Below, in pieces: positions 1 to 7,398 of a stretch of DNA of 39,087 nt. Numbering within the stretch: position 1 is the stretch's first letter; the number at the start of each line of letters is the position of its first letter. The stretch is taken from NCBI GenBank assembly GCA_036307825.1, contig JAXJWW010000019.1:1-39087 (forward strand), read 5' to 3'. The position numbers and the translations under genes are program-made. The stretch comes from RGIG9060 sp036307825 (lineage in GTDB: Bacteria; Spirochaetota; Spirochaetia; Treponematales; Treponemataceae). Below the pieces are notes generated by a model. That model worked only from the letters and a program-made list of their open reading frames with translations. It did no database searches and was not told the DNA's origin.

Positions 1-1
1 C

Positions 2-26
2 TATTATTATTATTATTATTATTATT
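2..26. repeat. (TAT)8 trinucleotide microsatellite
   Basis: Eight uninterrupted TAT units plus one base lie at the left edge of the window, so the tract may extend further. It is followed by AT-rich non-coding DNA. No reading frame crosses it within the window. Slippage could change its length between strains, but its position relative to an upstream gene cannot be seen. Confidence 0.9.
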
Positions 27-392
27 CAAGTGAAAATATTTTATTTCCCAACCTTTTTTTATTCCCATAAAAACGCTAGATAAAATTTTCAAAACCTTAA
101 TTACCAACAGAAAGTAAAAATTGTGTTATTAAAAAATCAAATGCAAAAACACAAAATAATTTAAATTGAAAATATGTAAAAAAATGCGTAAGCAAAAAAT
201 GAAACACACCTGCCTTGCAAGCGATAGCGCAGCACCAGCAGGTCGTGGAGCATTTTTGGCTGAGAGCATTTTTTATAAATATTTGCTAGTAAAAAAAATA
301 TGTGTTTTTAGTATGAATATTTACCTACAAAACTAATCTTACTTTCTTTTACGAAAATTAGTATAAATTTTATCTAGATGTTTTGCTTAACC
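27..392. other. AT-rich intergenic region upstream of fhs
   Basis: About 365 bases without a convincing gene on either strand. It is A/T-rich with many homopolymer runs, apart from a GC-richer structured block at about 205-257. A GAGCATTTTT direct repeat (248-257 and again about 16 bases later) lies at the right side of that block. Weak inverted repeats such as ACTAAT/ATTAGT lie near 332-363. No riboswitch, including a tetrahydrofolate riboswitch, could be recognised. Confidence 0.6.
205..257 (+). other. GC-rich hairpin block with T-run, possible terminator or dispersed repeat
   Basis: CAC-ACCTGC (205-213) pairs with GCAGGT-(C)-GTG (238-247), with one bulged base, enclosing a GC-rich interior that contains GCGATAGCGC. 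GAGCA and five T (253-257) follow. The shape resembles a rho-independent terminator for a gene left of the window. The wording (GATAGCG, AGC, GGTCGT) also resembles the block just after secA at 19074-19115, so it may be a dispersed intergenic element. Function is uncertain. Confidence 0.35.
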
Positions 393-394
393 TG

Positions 395-403
395 TGATAA
401 AAT
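395..403 (+). promoter_or_regulatory. Extended -10 of fhs
   Basis: TG at 395-396, one base, then TAAAAT at 398-403. The fhs ATG begins at 410, six bases after the box, so the predicted transcription start falls on or next to the start codon. No convincing -35 and no Shine-Dalgarno sequence are visible. This suggests a leaderless transcript driven by an extended -10 promoter. Confidence 0.5.
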
Positions 404-409
404 TATAGT

Positions 410-2083
410 ATGTTGACAGATATTGAAATTGCACAAAAAAATAAAATGGATAAAATTACCGATGTTGCTCAAAAAATCGGTTTAACTTCAGATGATTTAG
501 AATTGTACGGAGATTACAAGGCAAAAATCAGTTTTTCAAAATTGAAAGAACTTCAGCAAAAAAAAGACGGTGGAAAAGTTGTTCTTGTTACAGCAATTAC
601 TCCAACTCCTGCAGGAGAAGGAAAATCAACTGTTTCTATCGGATTGGCTGATGGTTTAAATCGTATCGGTAAAAAAACAATCATCGCTTTGAGGGAACCT
701 TCGCTTGGTCCATGTTTTGGTGTAAAAGGTGGAGCTTGTGGTGGTGGATATGCTCAAATCGTTCCTATGGAAGATATCAATCTTCATTTTACAGGTGATA
801 TTCATGCAATCTCAATTGCAACAAACCTTATCGCTTCTTTAATAGACAATTCAATTCATCAGGGAAATCCTTTAAATATTGACCCTCGAACAGTAAGTTG
901 GAAACGCTGTGTTGACCTAAACGACAGAGTTTTACGAAACACAATTGTCGGACTTGGTGGAAGTGCCGAAGGAGTGCCTCGTGAACAACAGTTTTCCATC
1001 GCAGTTGCCAGTGAAATTATGGCAATCATCTGTCTTTCAAAAACAATAACAGATTTAAAAGAAAGAATTGACAATATCGTTATTGGATATACTTACGACA
1101 AAAAAATGGTTAAATTTGCTGAACTTAATTGTACAGGGGCAGTTGCAGCCTTGTTAAAAGATGCAATCAGACCAAATCTTGTTCAAACTTTGGAAAAAAC
1201 ACCAGCCTTTGTTCATGGTGGACCATTTGCAAATATTGCTCACGGATGTAACAGTATCAATGCAACTTTCTGTGCAAAATCTTTAGCTGATTTTGTTGTC
1301 ACAGAAGCAGGATTTGCTGCAGATTTAGGTGCAGAAAAATTCATGGATATAAAATGCCGTTTAGCAGGAATTGAACCATCTTGTGTTGTAATTGTTGCTA
1401 CAATTCGTGCCTTGAAAATGCACGGTGGTGTTAAAAAAACAGATTTAGCAAATCCTAACATTGATGCTTTGAAAAAAGGATTTGAAAATCTAAAAGTTCA
1501 TATTCAAAATATCAAAAAATTTGGAGTTCCTGTTGTTGTGGCTGTAAATAAATTTATTACTGACACAGATGAAGAAACTTCACTTCTAGTTGATATGTGT
1601 AAAGAACTTGGTTCAAAAGTTTGTATCACAGAAGGCTGGGAAAAAGGCGGACTTGGTGCAGAAGAACTTGCAAAAGAAGTTGTAAATATCGTTGAGAACG
1701 AAAAATTTGATTTTCAGTTTTTATACCCACTTGAAATGCCTCTTAAAGAAAAAATTGAAACTCTCGCTACAAAAATTTACAGAGCAAGTCATGTGGAATT
1801 TTCAAGTACAGCGTTAAAAAAACTTGCTTCATTTACAGAAGCAGGTTACGGAAATCTTCCAATCTGTATGGCAAAAACACAAAATTCAATTTCTCACGAT
1901 AAAACTTTGGTTGGTGCTCCAAGTGATTATGCTTTCCCTGTTCGTGATGTTCAACTTTATGCGGGAGCAGGTTTCGTGGTGGCTCTTTCAGGTGATATTA
2001 TGACAATGCCTGGACTTCCAAAAATTCCTGCTGCTTGTAATATTGATGTGGATGATAATGGAGTTATTTCAGGATTATTCTAA
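410..2083 (+). CDS. fhs: Formate-tetrahydrofolate ligase
   Basis: Cytosolic ATP-dependent enzyme that joins formate to tetrahydrofolate, giving 10-formyl-THF for purine synthesis and one-carbon metabolism. In acetogens it feeds the Wood-Ljungdahl methyl branch. The 557 residues match the usual length of about 556. The N-terminus (MLTDIEIAQ, then DLELYGDYKAKIS) and the P-loop region TPTPAGEGKSTVSIGL near residues 64-79 are characteristic, and the C-terminus (TMPGLPKIPAACNIDVD) is intact. The ATG at 410 is chosen because family members begin MxTDIxIA. It has no Shine-Dalgarno but a -10-like box six bases upstream. The next gene starts inside its last codons. Presence of fhs alone does not prove acetogenesis. 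Confidence 0.97.
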   Translation: MLTDIEIAQKNKMDKITDVAQKIGLTSDDLELYGDYKAKISFSKLKELQQKKDGGKVVLVTAITPTPAGEGKSTVSIGLADGLNRIGKKTIIALREPSLGPCFGVKGGACGGGYAQIVPMEDINLHFTGDIHAISIATNLIASLIDNSIHQGNPLNIDPRTVSWKRCVDLNDRVLRNTIVGLGGSAEGVPREQQFSIAVASEIMAIICLSKTITDLKERIDNIVIGYTYDKKMVKFAELNCTGAVAALLKDAIRPNLVQTLEKTPAFVHGGPFANIAHGCNSINATFCAKSLADFVVTEAGFAADLGAEKFMDIKCRLAGIEPSCVVIVATIRALKMHGGVKKTDLANPNIDALKKGFENLKVHIQNIKKFGVPVVVAVNKFITDTDEETSLLVDMCKELGSKVCITEGWEKGGLGAEELAKEVVNIVENEKFDFQFLYPLEMPLKEKIETLATKIYRASHVEFSSTALKKLASFTEAGYGNLPICMAKTQNSISHDKTLVGAPSDYAFPVRDVQLYAGAGFVVALSGDIMTMPGLPKIPAACNIDVDDNGVISGLF

Positions 2084-3575
2084 TCGACAAAAAACAAAGG
2101 TATTCTCATTTATTTTGTGTTTATCTTTGTTTTTTTGTTTGACGACCTTTTCTTCTTGCAATAATATTAGTTCCTTCGCCAAATTTGGACAAGATTACAT
2201 AGCTGATAATATGTTGGTTATGGTCTATGTTTCTGGATCAAATTCCTTACGAAACGAAATTATTTGGGATCTTAATTCCATGGAAAAAGGACTTTTTATT
2301 GCAAAATCAAATGGTTTTACAAAATTAAAAGTTGTTGCTCTTGTTGATAAAGACAGTTCTGTTGGGGGAGAATCTTGGACAGGTACTCGACTTTATGAGG
2401 TTACGCCTTTTTTTAATGAACTTTCTACAAATAAAATTCATTCTCAAATTATTGAAACAGCATCTAATTCTCTTGGTGAATGGCGAACATCTGCCGATCA
2501 AGAAGAAGATATGGGAAATATCAAGACTTTAGAAAATTTTATTCTTTGGGCTACAGAAACTTACACTGATTATCAAAAGCATTCGCTAATTTTGTGGAAT
2601 CATGGTGGTGGAGTTTATAGTGATTACAAACCAAATTATTTTATTTGTACAGATGATGAGTCTGGAAGAACTTCTGATAGTTTAGATAATGTTCTTTATG
2701 TTGGTGAAATTAGTGAGCTATTAGAAAAATATTATACTAAAAAAAAGTCTCTTGAGTTTTTGGGATTTGACGCTTGTTTTATGGGAATGTTCGAAGTTGC
2801 TTATCAATTTAGAAACTCTGTAAAATATATGACTTTTTCACCAGCAACTGAATTTGGAGGCTGGAATTACGAATATATTTTTAGTCAACCAGATTCTTGT
2901 TTATCTGGAAAAAATTTTGCCATAAATGCTGTTGATGGCTATAAAAAAGCGTATAGTTCTGTTGAGCCTAATAATACCATGACAGCAGTGGATTTACAGT
3001 TTGCTAGTGAATTAAAAGAAAAAATTGATATTTTGAGTGAACGTTTAGGAGAAGAATTTTCTTCAGATAAAACATCTATGCGCGAAAAAATGGAAAGGGT
3101 AAAAAATAATTCAATTCTTATGCATCAAAAAGGTGATAACAAGTTGAATTCTTTACTCTTATGTTATCCTTATTACGAACTAGGTTCATTACTTAGATGT
3201 TTTTCAAATGAAAATCTAACATTAAAAAATGATAATGGGGTAAAGTTTTTAACTTCTACGGCAAGTGCAGCTTTTCAGACACAGGATGTTTTAGAAAAAA
3301 TGATTTTAAAAACATGGCTTGGTGGTGAGTATGGAAATGCGTATCGGGATAGTGAAAAATTAGCTGATAATACTATTGTTTTTACAGAAAATATACCTTA
3401 TGGAATTTCAATTTTCTTTTCAAATAAAAACAATTTTTATCATCATAGATTTTATACTTCGGAAAAAACAGGAAGTTCTGGTGTTTTTGGATATGGTTGT
3501 ATAGAAGCCGCTAATAAAACTGATAATGGCAAGATTGATACTTGGTATGAATTACAATGTGCTTTGTACGAATAA
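2058..3575 (+). CDS. Clostripain (C11)-family cysteine peptidase, lipoprotein
   Basis: Predicted exported cysteine peptidase of family C11 (clan CD). An N-terminal basic stretch and hydrophobic segment end in a relaxed spirochaetal lipobox, FSSC (lipidated Cys about residue 34), so it is probably anchored on the cell surface or in the periplasm. The catalytic dyad is visible as NHGGG (His about 182) and GFDACFMG (Cys about 240). The mature part, about 470 residues, fits C11 lipoproteins of gut bacteria. Several possible starts (ATG 2046, 2052, 2058) all lie inside the end of fhs. I use 2058, nearest the signal sequence, so the two genes overlap by 26 bases and translation is probably coupled. 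The substrate cannot be read from the sequence. Confidence 0.85.
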   Translation: MELFQDYSNRQKTKVFSFILCLSLFFCLTTFSSCNNISSFAKFGQDYIADNMLVMVYVSGSNSLRNEIIWDLNSMEKGLFIAKSNGFTKLKVVALVDKDSSVGGESWTGTRLYEVTPFFNELSTNKIHSQIIETASNSLGEWRTSADQEEDMGNIKTLENFILWATETYTDYQKHSLILWNHGGGVYSDYKPNYFICTDDESGRTSDSLDNVLYVGEISELLEKYYTKKKSLEFLGFDACFMGMFEVAYQFRNSVKYMTFSPATEFGGWNYEYIFSQPDSCLSGKNFAINAVDGYKKAYSSVEPNNTMTAVDLQFASELKEKIDILSERLGEEFSSDKTSMREKMERVKNNSILMHQKGDNKLNSLLLCYPYYELGSLLRCFSNENLTLKNDNGVKFLTSTASAAFQTQDVLEKMILKTWLGGEYGNAYRDSEKLADNTIVFTENIPYGISIFFSNKNNFYHHRFYTSEKTGSSGVFGYGCIEAANKTDNGKIDTWYELQCALYE

Positions 3576-3601
3576 AATTATTAATAGGAGAATTATAAAA
3601 T

Positions 3602-4000
3602 ATGTTTGAAGTTAGAGTTGAAGCGGATTTTGCAGCGGCACATTTTTTACAAGATTATCATGGAAAGTGCGAAAATTTACATGGTCATAATTATAAAGTA
3701 TATGCCCACGCAAAAGGTGATGAACTAGATAATGGCGGAATGCTTTTAGATTTTGGTGTCTTAAAAAATAGTTTACGAAATGTTTGTAAAATTCTAGATC
3801 ACACAAATTTAAATGATTTAGAAGAAGATGGAAAATCAGTTTTTAATCAAAATCCAAGTGCAGAAAGAATTGCAAAATTCATTTTTGATAAAGTAAAAGA
3901 AGATTTATCAAATTCTGGTTGGAAGACTCATGCGGAATATCTTTTTGCTGTAGATGTTTTTGAAACACCTACAAGCCGTGCAAGATATTATCAATATTGA
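3602..4000 (+). CDS. queD: 6-carboxy-5,6,7,8-tetrahydropterin synthase (QueD family)
   Basis: Converts 7,8-dihydroneopterin triphosphate to 6-carboxytetrahydropterin, the second step toward 7-deazaguanine (preQ0/queuosine) for tRNA. The 132 residues are normal for the PTPS/QueD family. Zinc-ligand histidines are His14 (AAAHF) and His27/His29 (LHGH). The catalytic Cys23 stands before them in the KCENLHGHN signature. Also present are LDHTNLND and a C-terminal FETPTS with the substrate-binding Glu. An AGGAG lies 12-13 bases upstream, rather far. queC, queE and queF are not in this window. The gene ends two bases from the convergent hisF, with no terminator between. Confidence 0.93.
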   Translation: MFEVRVEADFAAAHFLQDYHGKCENLHGHNYKVYAHAKGDELDNGGMLLDFGVLKNSLRNVCKILDHTNLNDLEEDGKSVFNQNPSAERIAKFIFDKVKEDLSNSGWKTHAEYLFAVDVFETPTSRARYYQY

Positions 4001-4002
4001 TT

Positions 4003-4767
4003 TTAGAATCTAACTGGAATTCCTGCAAGGTCTAAATCTTGCTTGATTTTTCCAACGGTATATTCTCCAGAGTGAACCATAGAAGCAATCAATGCTGCAT
4101 CTGCGTGTCCTTCTGTAAGAACTTGTGTTAAATGTTCTGATTTTCCGGCTCCTCCAGAAGCGATAATCGGAACATTTACTTTATCAGCAATCATTTTTGT
4201 AAGTGGAATTTCGTAGCCTTCTTTTGTACCGTCAGCATCGATAGAATTTAATACGATTTCACCAGCACCAAGTTCTACTGCTCTGATAGCCCAATCCAAT
4301 GCATCAAGTTCTGTAGCAACTCGACCGCCGTTTATGAAAACTCTGTAACCAGATGGCATTGAAGCATCTTTTTGAGCGTCCATTCCTAAAACTATACATT
4401 GGTTTCCAAAAATTCTAGCACCTTCAGAAATCAATCCTGGATTTTTTACTGCTTGAGAATTTAGACTTATTTTTTCGGCTCCGGCTAAAATTGTAGAACG
4501 AATATCTTCAATAGAACCAATTCCTCCACCTACGCAGAATGGAATAAAAACTTGTTTTGCAACTTTTGAAATTAAATCTAGGATAGGACCTCTTCCGCTT
4601 GCAGAAGCCATAATATCGTAAAAAACTAATTCATCTACGCCTTGATTATAGTATTCTTTTGCCATTTCAACTGGGGCGCCAATATCAACATTGTTTAGAA
4701 ATTTAACACCTTTTGTGGTTCTTCCGTCTTTTACATCTAAGCAAACAATAATTCTTTTTTTTAGCAT
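4003..4767 (-). CDS. hisF: Imidazole glycerol phosphate synthase, cyclase subunit
   Basis: Cyclase half of the HisHF complex. It uses ammonia from HisH and PRFAR to make imidazole glycerol phosphate and AICAR. It is a 254-residue (beta/alpha)8 barrel. Catalytic acids Asp11 (VCLDVKDG) and Asp130 (VLGMDAQ) fall at the canonical positions. Phosphate loops are FCVGGGI and IIASGGAG. The ATG at 4767 is used because the family begins about ten residues before the first catalytic Asp; an AGGA lies upstream. The frame is open further upstream but would overlap hisH. It follows hisH by 14 bases. Some loop sequence (GRTTKGVKFLNNVDIGAP) departs from the textbook consensus. Confidence 0.95.
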   Translation of the reverse strand: MLKKRIIVCLDVKDGRTTKGVKFLNNVDIGAPVEMAKEYYNQGVDELVFYDIMASASGRGPILDLISKVAKQVFIPFCVGGGIGSIEDIRSTILAGAEKISLNSQAVKNPGLISEGARIFGNQCIVLGMDAQKDASMPSGYRVFINGGRVATELDALDWAIRAVELGAGEIVLNSIDADGTKEGYEIPLTKMIADKVNVPIIASGGAGKSEHLTQVLTEGHADAALIASMVHSGEYTVGKIKQDLDLAGIPVRF

Positions 4768-4781
4768 AGTTTTTCCTAATT

Positions 4782-5417
4782 TTACAGATTGATAAAGTTT
4801 TGTAAAAGTTTTAAGCCCCATTCCCCAGATTTTTCTGGATGAAATTGAAATGCATAAATGTTATCACTTTTTATTGCAGATGGAACTTTTACACCATAAT
4901 CTGCTGTAGCAAGGATAACTTCTGGATTTTCTGGCTGTATTAAATATGAATGCACAAAATAAAATGAAGCATTTTTATCAACCTCTGTAAAAATTTTATC
5001 TTCTGGTTTTAAATAATCTAAATTATTCCATCCCATGTGTGGAATTTTGTATTTTAATCCGTTTTCATTTACACTATTTTTATCAAGAACATTATCAAAG
5101 TGTCTAATTTTACCTTTAATTAAACCAAGGCAATTAACATCCCCTTCTTCAGAATAATCAAAAATAATTTGAGAACCAAGACAAATTCCTAAGATAAGTT
5201 TTTTAGATTCAGCAAAATCTTTCATAAAAATATCAAATCCAGTTTTTTTTAGTTGTTCCATGGCATATTTTGCCTCTCCAACTCCTGGAAAAATTAACTT
5301 ATCTACATTTTTTAAGTCTGTAGGATTTTTAGAAATTACATATTCACAATTCAAAAATGATAATGCTCTTTCTACGCTTTTTATATTTCCTGCATTATAA
5401 TCTACGATACCAATCAT
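4782..5417 (-). CDS. hisH: Imidazole glycerol phosphate synthase, glutaminase subunit
   Basis: Class I glutamine amidotransferase that supplies ammonia to HisF. The 211 residues include an intact triad: Cys79 in GICLGSQ, His193 and Glu195 in FQFHPEKSG. The conserved N-terminal DYNAGNIKSV is present, as is the HMGWN motif. The usual GICLGMQ nucleophile elbow has Ser in place of Met. It is first of a two-gene hisH-hisF unit, and no other histidine gene except the tRNA synthetase lies in the window. No Shine-Dalgarno precedes the ATG. A -35/-10 pair (18-base spacer) ends five bases before it, suggesting a leaderless mRNA. Confidence 0.95.
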   Translation of the reverse strand: MIGIVDYNAGNIKSVERALSFLNCEYVISKNPTDLKNVDKLIFPGVGEAKYAMEQLKKTGFDIFMKDFAESKKLILGICLGSQIIFDYSEEGDVNCLGLIKGKIRHFDNVLDKNSVNENGLKYKIPHMGWNNLDYLKPEDKIFTEVDKNASFYFVHSYLIQPENPEVILATADYGVKVPSAIKSDNIYAFQFHPEKSGEWGLKLLQNFINL

Positions 5418-5422
5418 ACTTA

Positions 5423-5452
5423 ATGTTACAATATTACGGGGTAAAAAAGCAA
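5423..5452 (-). promoter_or_regulatory. Promoter of hisHF
   Basis: Reading the minus strand: TTGCTT (5452-5447), 18-base spacer, TAACAT (5428-5423), then five bases to the hisH ATG at 5417. The start site would fall at or just inside the start codon, consistent with the missing Shine-Dalgarno. Confidence 0.45.
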
Positions 5453-5490
5453 TATCTAAAGAAAAACTTTTCTGTTCCGATAAAATAGAT

Positions 5491-5706
5491 ATGGACTATT
5501 CAAAAGTTTTAGATGTTTTTCTTTCTGTTTTACAAGATTCTCGAGTAGTAACTATTTTTATTTTAGTAATTTTATATCTTAACTTTGTTATTTTTGTTTC
5601 TCGATACAGAAAAAAGCCACCTGCTCCAAAGAAAAAAAGAGTTTCACTTGAACCTGCTGCTCCTAAAAAGGATGTTGATCCAAACGAAGAAGCACCAGAA
5701 ATTTAG
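5491..5706 (+). CDS. Small single-pass membrane protein, hypothetical
   Basis: A 71-residue protein. Residues about 15-34 form a hydrophobic segment (TIFILVILYLNFVIFV) followed by a basic, proline-rich cytoplasmic tail (KKPPAPKKKR) and an acidic end (DPNEEAPEI). I do not recognise the family. It is divergent from hisH and convergent with recQ, three bases away. No Shine-Dalgarno is present; TAAAAT (5481-5486) ends four bases before the ATG, another possible leaderless start. The signal-anchor topology and codon use look genuine, but function is unknown. Confidence 0.65.
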   Translation: MDYSKVLDVFLSVLQDSRVVTIFILVILYLNFVIFVSRYRKKPPAPKKKRVSLEPAAPKKDVDPNEEAPEI

Positions 5707-5709
5707 TTT

Positions 5710-7335
5710 TTAAGTTTGTTTTTTATCATTTTCCCTTTTTGACACAATTTTTACTTTATCTTTCCAAGGAAATTTACAAACTTTGATTTTTTCTTGTTCA
5801 AAAAGTGATTTCATTATTTGTCTTACATCATAAATTTCCCAATAACGAAGTTGTTTGTTTTGTACGTTTTGATTATTAAAAACATCTTGAAGTTTTTGTT
5901 CCATTTCTTCGATAGAAAAATTTTTATTAAATCTTTTAATAAACTTTAATGCAATTTTTTCATCTTGTGCATAATGAATTGATGTTCCAAAGCAATTATC
6001 ACAACCTGAACAAACTGCTTGTTCTCCTCCTAGGGCATCTAATAAAATTTGTCGTCTGCAATCAGTGCTTTCTGCAAATTTATATAAAACTCGTTCCCTT
6101 GAATTTTCTGGATGTTTTAATGCAGAAAGTTTATTTTCGTAGCTCCAAAGTAAAATTGCATTTGAAGTTTTTCCATCTCGTCCTCCGCGACCTGCTTCTT
6201 GAATGTAACTTTCAGCAGTTGGTGGAGGGTCAAGATGAATTACAGTTCGAATATTCTTTTTATCAACTCCCATCCCAAAAGCGCAAGTTGAACATAAAAT
6301 AGCATCATCTTTAGGAAAGAACCATTTTTCAATTTTATCTTTTTCTGATTTTTCTAATCCTGCGTGATAAAATTTCACTTTATCATAACCAAAATACTCT
6401 GCAAAAGTTTTTGATAAATTTTCAGCTCTTTTTCGTGTAGAGCAAAAAACAATTAAAGGCTTTTCTGATTTTTCAGCATATTCTAGGGCTGTTTTTTCTT
6501 TTGATGCAGTTTTTACAACATGATAAATTATGTTTGGTCTGTCAGAATCGCTTTGCACAATATGTGCATTTCCATCAAACATAATTTTACTAATTCTTTC
6601 TAAAACTGTAGGCGAAGCTGTTGCAGTAAAAGCGGTAACTACAGGATTGCCTAATTTTTTAATGATATTTCCAACTGTAGTGTAAGCTGGTCTAAAAGTA
6701 TCTCCCCATTCTGAGACACAATGGGCTTCATCAATTGCGATATGTTTTATGTTGAATTTGGCAATTTCTTCAAGTAATTTTTCGGATTGCAAAACTTCTG
6801 GATTTGCTAAAATTACTTTTGCGCCGTTTTTTAGTTTTTCAAAATTCGCTTTTCTTTGTTCGTTACTTTGTTGCCCTTTGAAAACAACAATTTCCATATT
6901 TCCTTCTTCCATTCGGCGTTGTTGGTCGCTCATTAGGGCAAGAAGAGGATATAAAATCAAAGTTGGGCCATTTATTAAAAGGGAAGGAACTAAAAAACAA
7001 AGTGATTTTCCCGCTCCCGTAGGAAGTAAAACAATTTGTTTTCCTCTTTCGTTTCCGTCTTGGTCATAAATGATTTCATTCAATTCTTCTTTTGTAAGTT
7101 GCCCATTTTCAACTTGATTTTGATAGAAAGTTGATAATTCTTTAGATTTTACTGCATCTAAAATATTTGCAATTACAATTCGTTGCCAAGGATACAAATA
7201 ATTTATTCCAAAAGAATTTTTTGCGGTTAATTGAACTTCATCAATTTCTGCGTCTTCTGTAAAAATTGGGTGAGGATTATAAAAAAGTGGAGTTCCGTCA
7301 TTATTTTCAGGTACATCAAAATATTCATCATTCAT
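5710..7335 (-). CDS. recQ: RecQ-type ATP-dependent DNA helicase
   Basis: Superfamily 2 3'-5' DNA helicase. Visible motifs: Q-motif region LYPWQR (Gln51), Walker A LLPTGAGKS (about 103-111), Walker B DEAHCVSEWGDTFRP (from 202), TAFTATA (motif III), and QEAGRGGRDG (motif VI). The RecQ zinc-binding Cys set is seen in DCRRQ...CSGCDNC. At 541 residues it has RecQ zinc and partial winged-helix regions but no recognisable HRDC domain. About 40 extra residues (61-100, charged) sit between the Q motif and Walker A, where typical RecQ has almost none. It may be a RecQ-family paralogue rather than the main RecQ. It is convergent with the small membrane protein gene. Confidence 0.85.
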   Translation of the reverse strand: MNDEYFDVPENNDGTPLFYNPHPIFTEDAEIDEVQLTAKNSFGINYLYPWQRIVIANILDAVKSKELSTFYQNQVENGQLTKEELNEIIYDQDGNERGKQIVLLPTGAGKSLCFLVPSLLINGPTLILYPLLALMSDQQRRMEEGNMEIVVFKGQQSNEQRKANFEKLKNGAKVILANPEVLQSEKLLEEIAKFNIKHIAIDEAHCVSEWGDTFRPAYTTVGNIIKKLGNPVVTAFTATASPTVLERISKIMFDGNAHIVQSDSDRPNIIYHVVKTASKEKTALEYAEKSEKPLIVFCSTRKRAENLSKTFAEYFGYDKVKFYHAGLEKSEKDKIEKWFFPKDDAILCSTCAFGMGVDKKNIRTVIHLDPPPTAESYIQEAGRGGRDGKTSNAILLWSYENKLSALKHPENSRERVLYKFAESTDCRRQILLDALGGEQAVCSGCDNCFGTSIHYAQDEKIALKFIKRFNKNFSIEEMEQKLQDVFNNQNVQNKQLRYWEIYDVRQIMKSLFEQEKIKVCKFPWKDKVKIVSKRENDKKQT

Positions 7336-7398
7336 AACTATATTATGTGTTTAAAATGATGAAATTTGATGTATTTTCCCAAAAAAAATCTAAAAAAA

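Noticed and set aside
27..409. Tetrahydrofolate riboswitch upstream of fhs
   Set aside because: No recognisable THF aptamer pairing, and the promoter appears to end at the start codon, leaving no leader RNA.
859..1461. Open frames antisense to fhs and similar frames antisense to other genes
   Set aside because: They lie wholly inside well-identified genes, lack ribosome-binding sites and show no recognisable domains.
4768..4821. Longer hisF start at 4821
   Set aside because: The extra 18 residues do not match HisF N-termini and would overlap hisH; the ATG at 4767 places catalytic Asp11 and Asp130 correctly.
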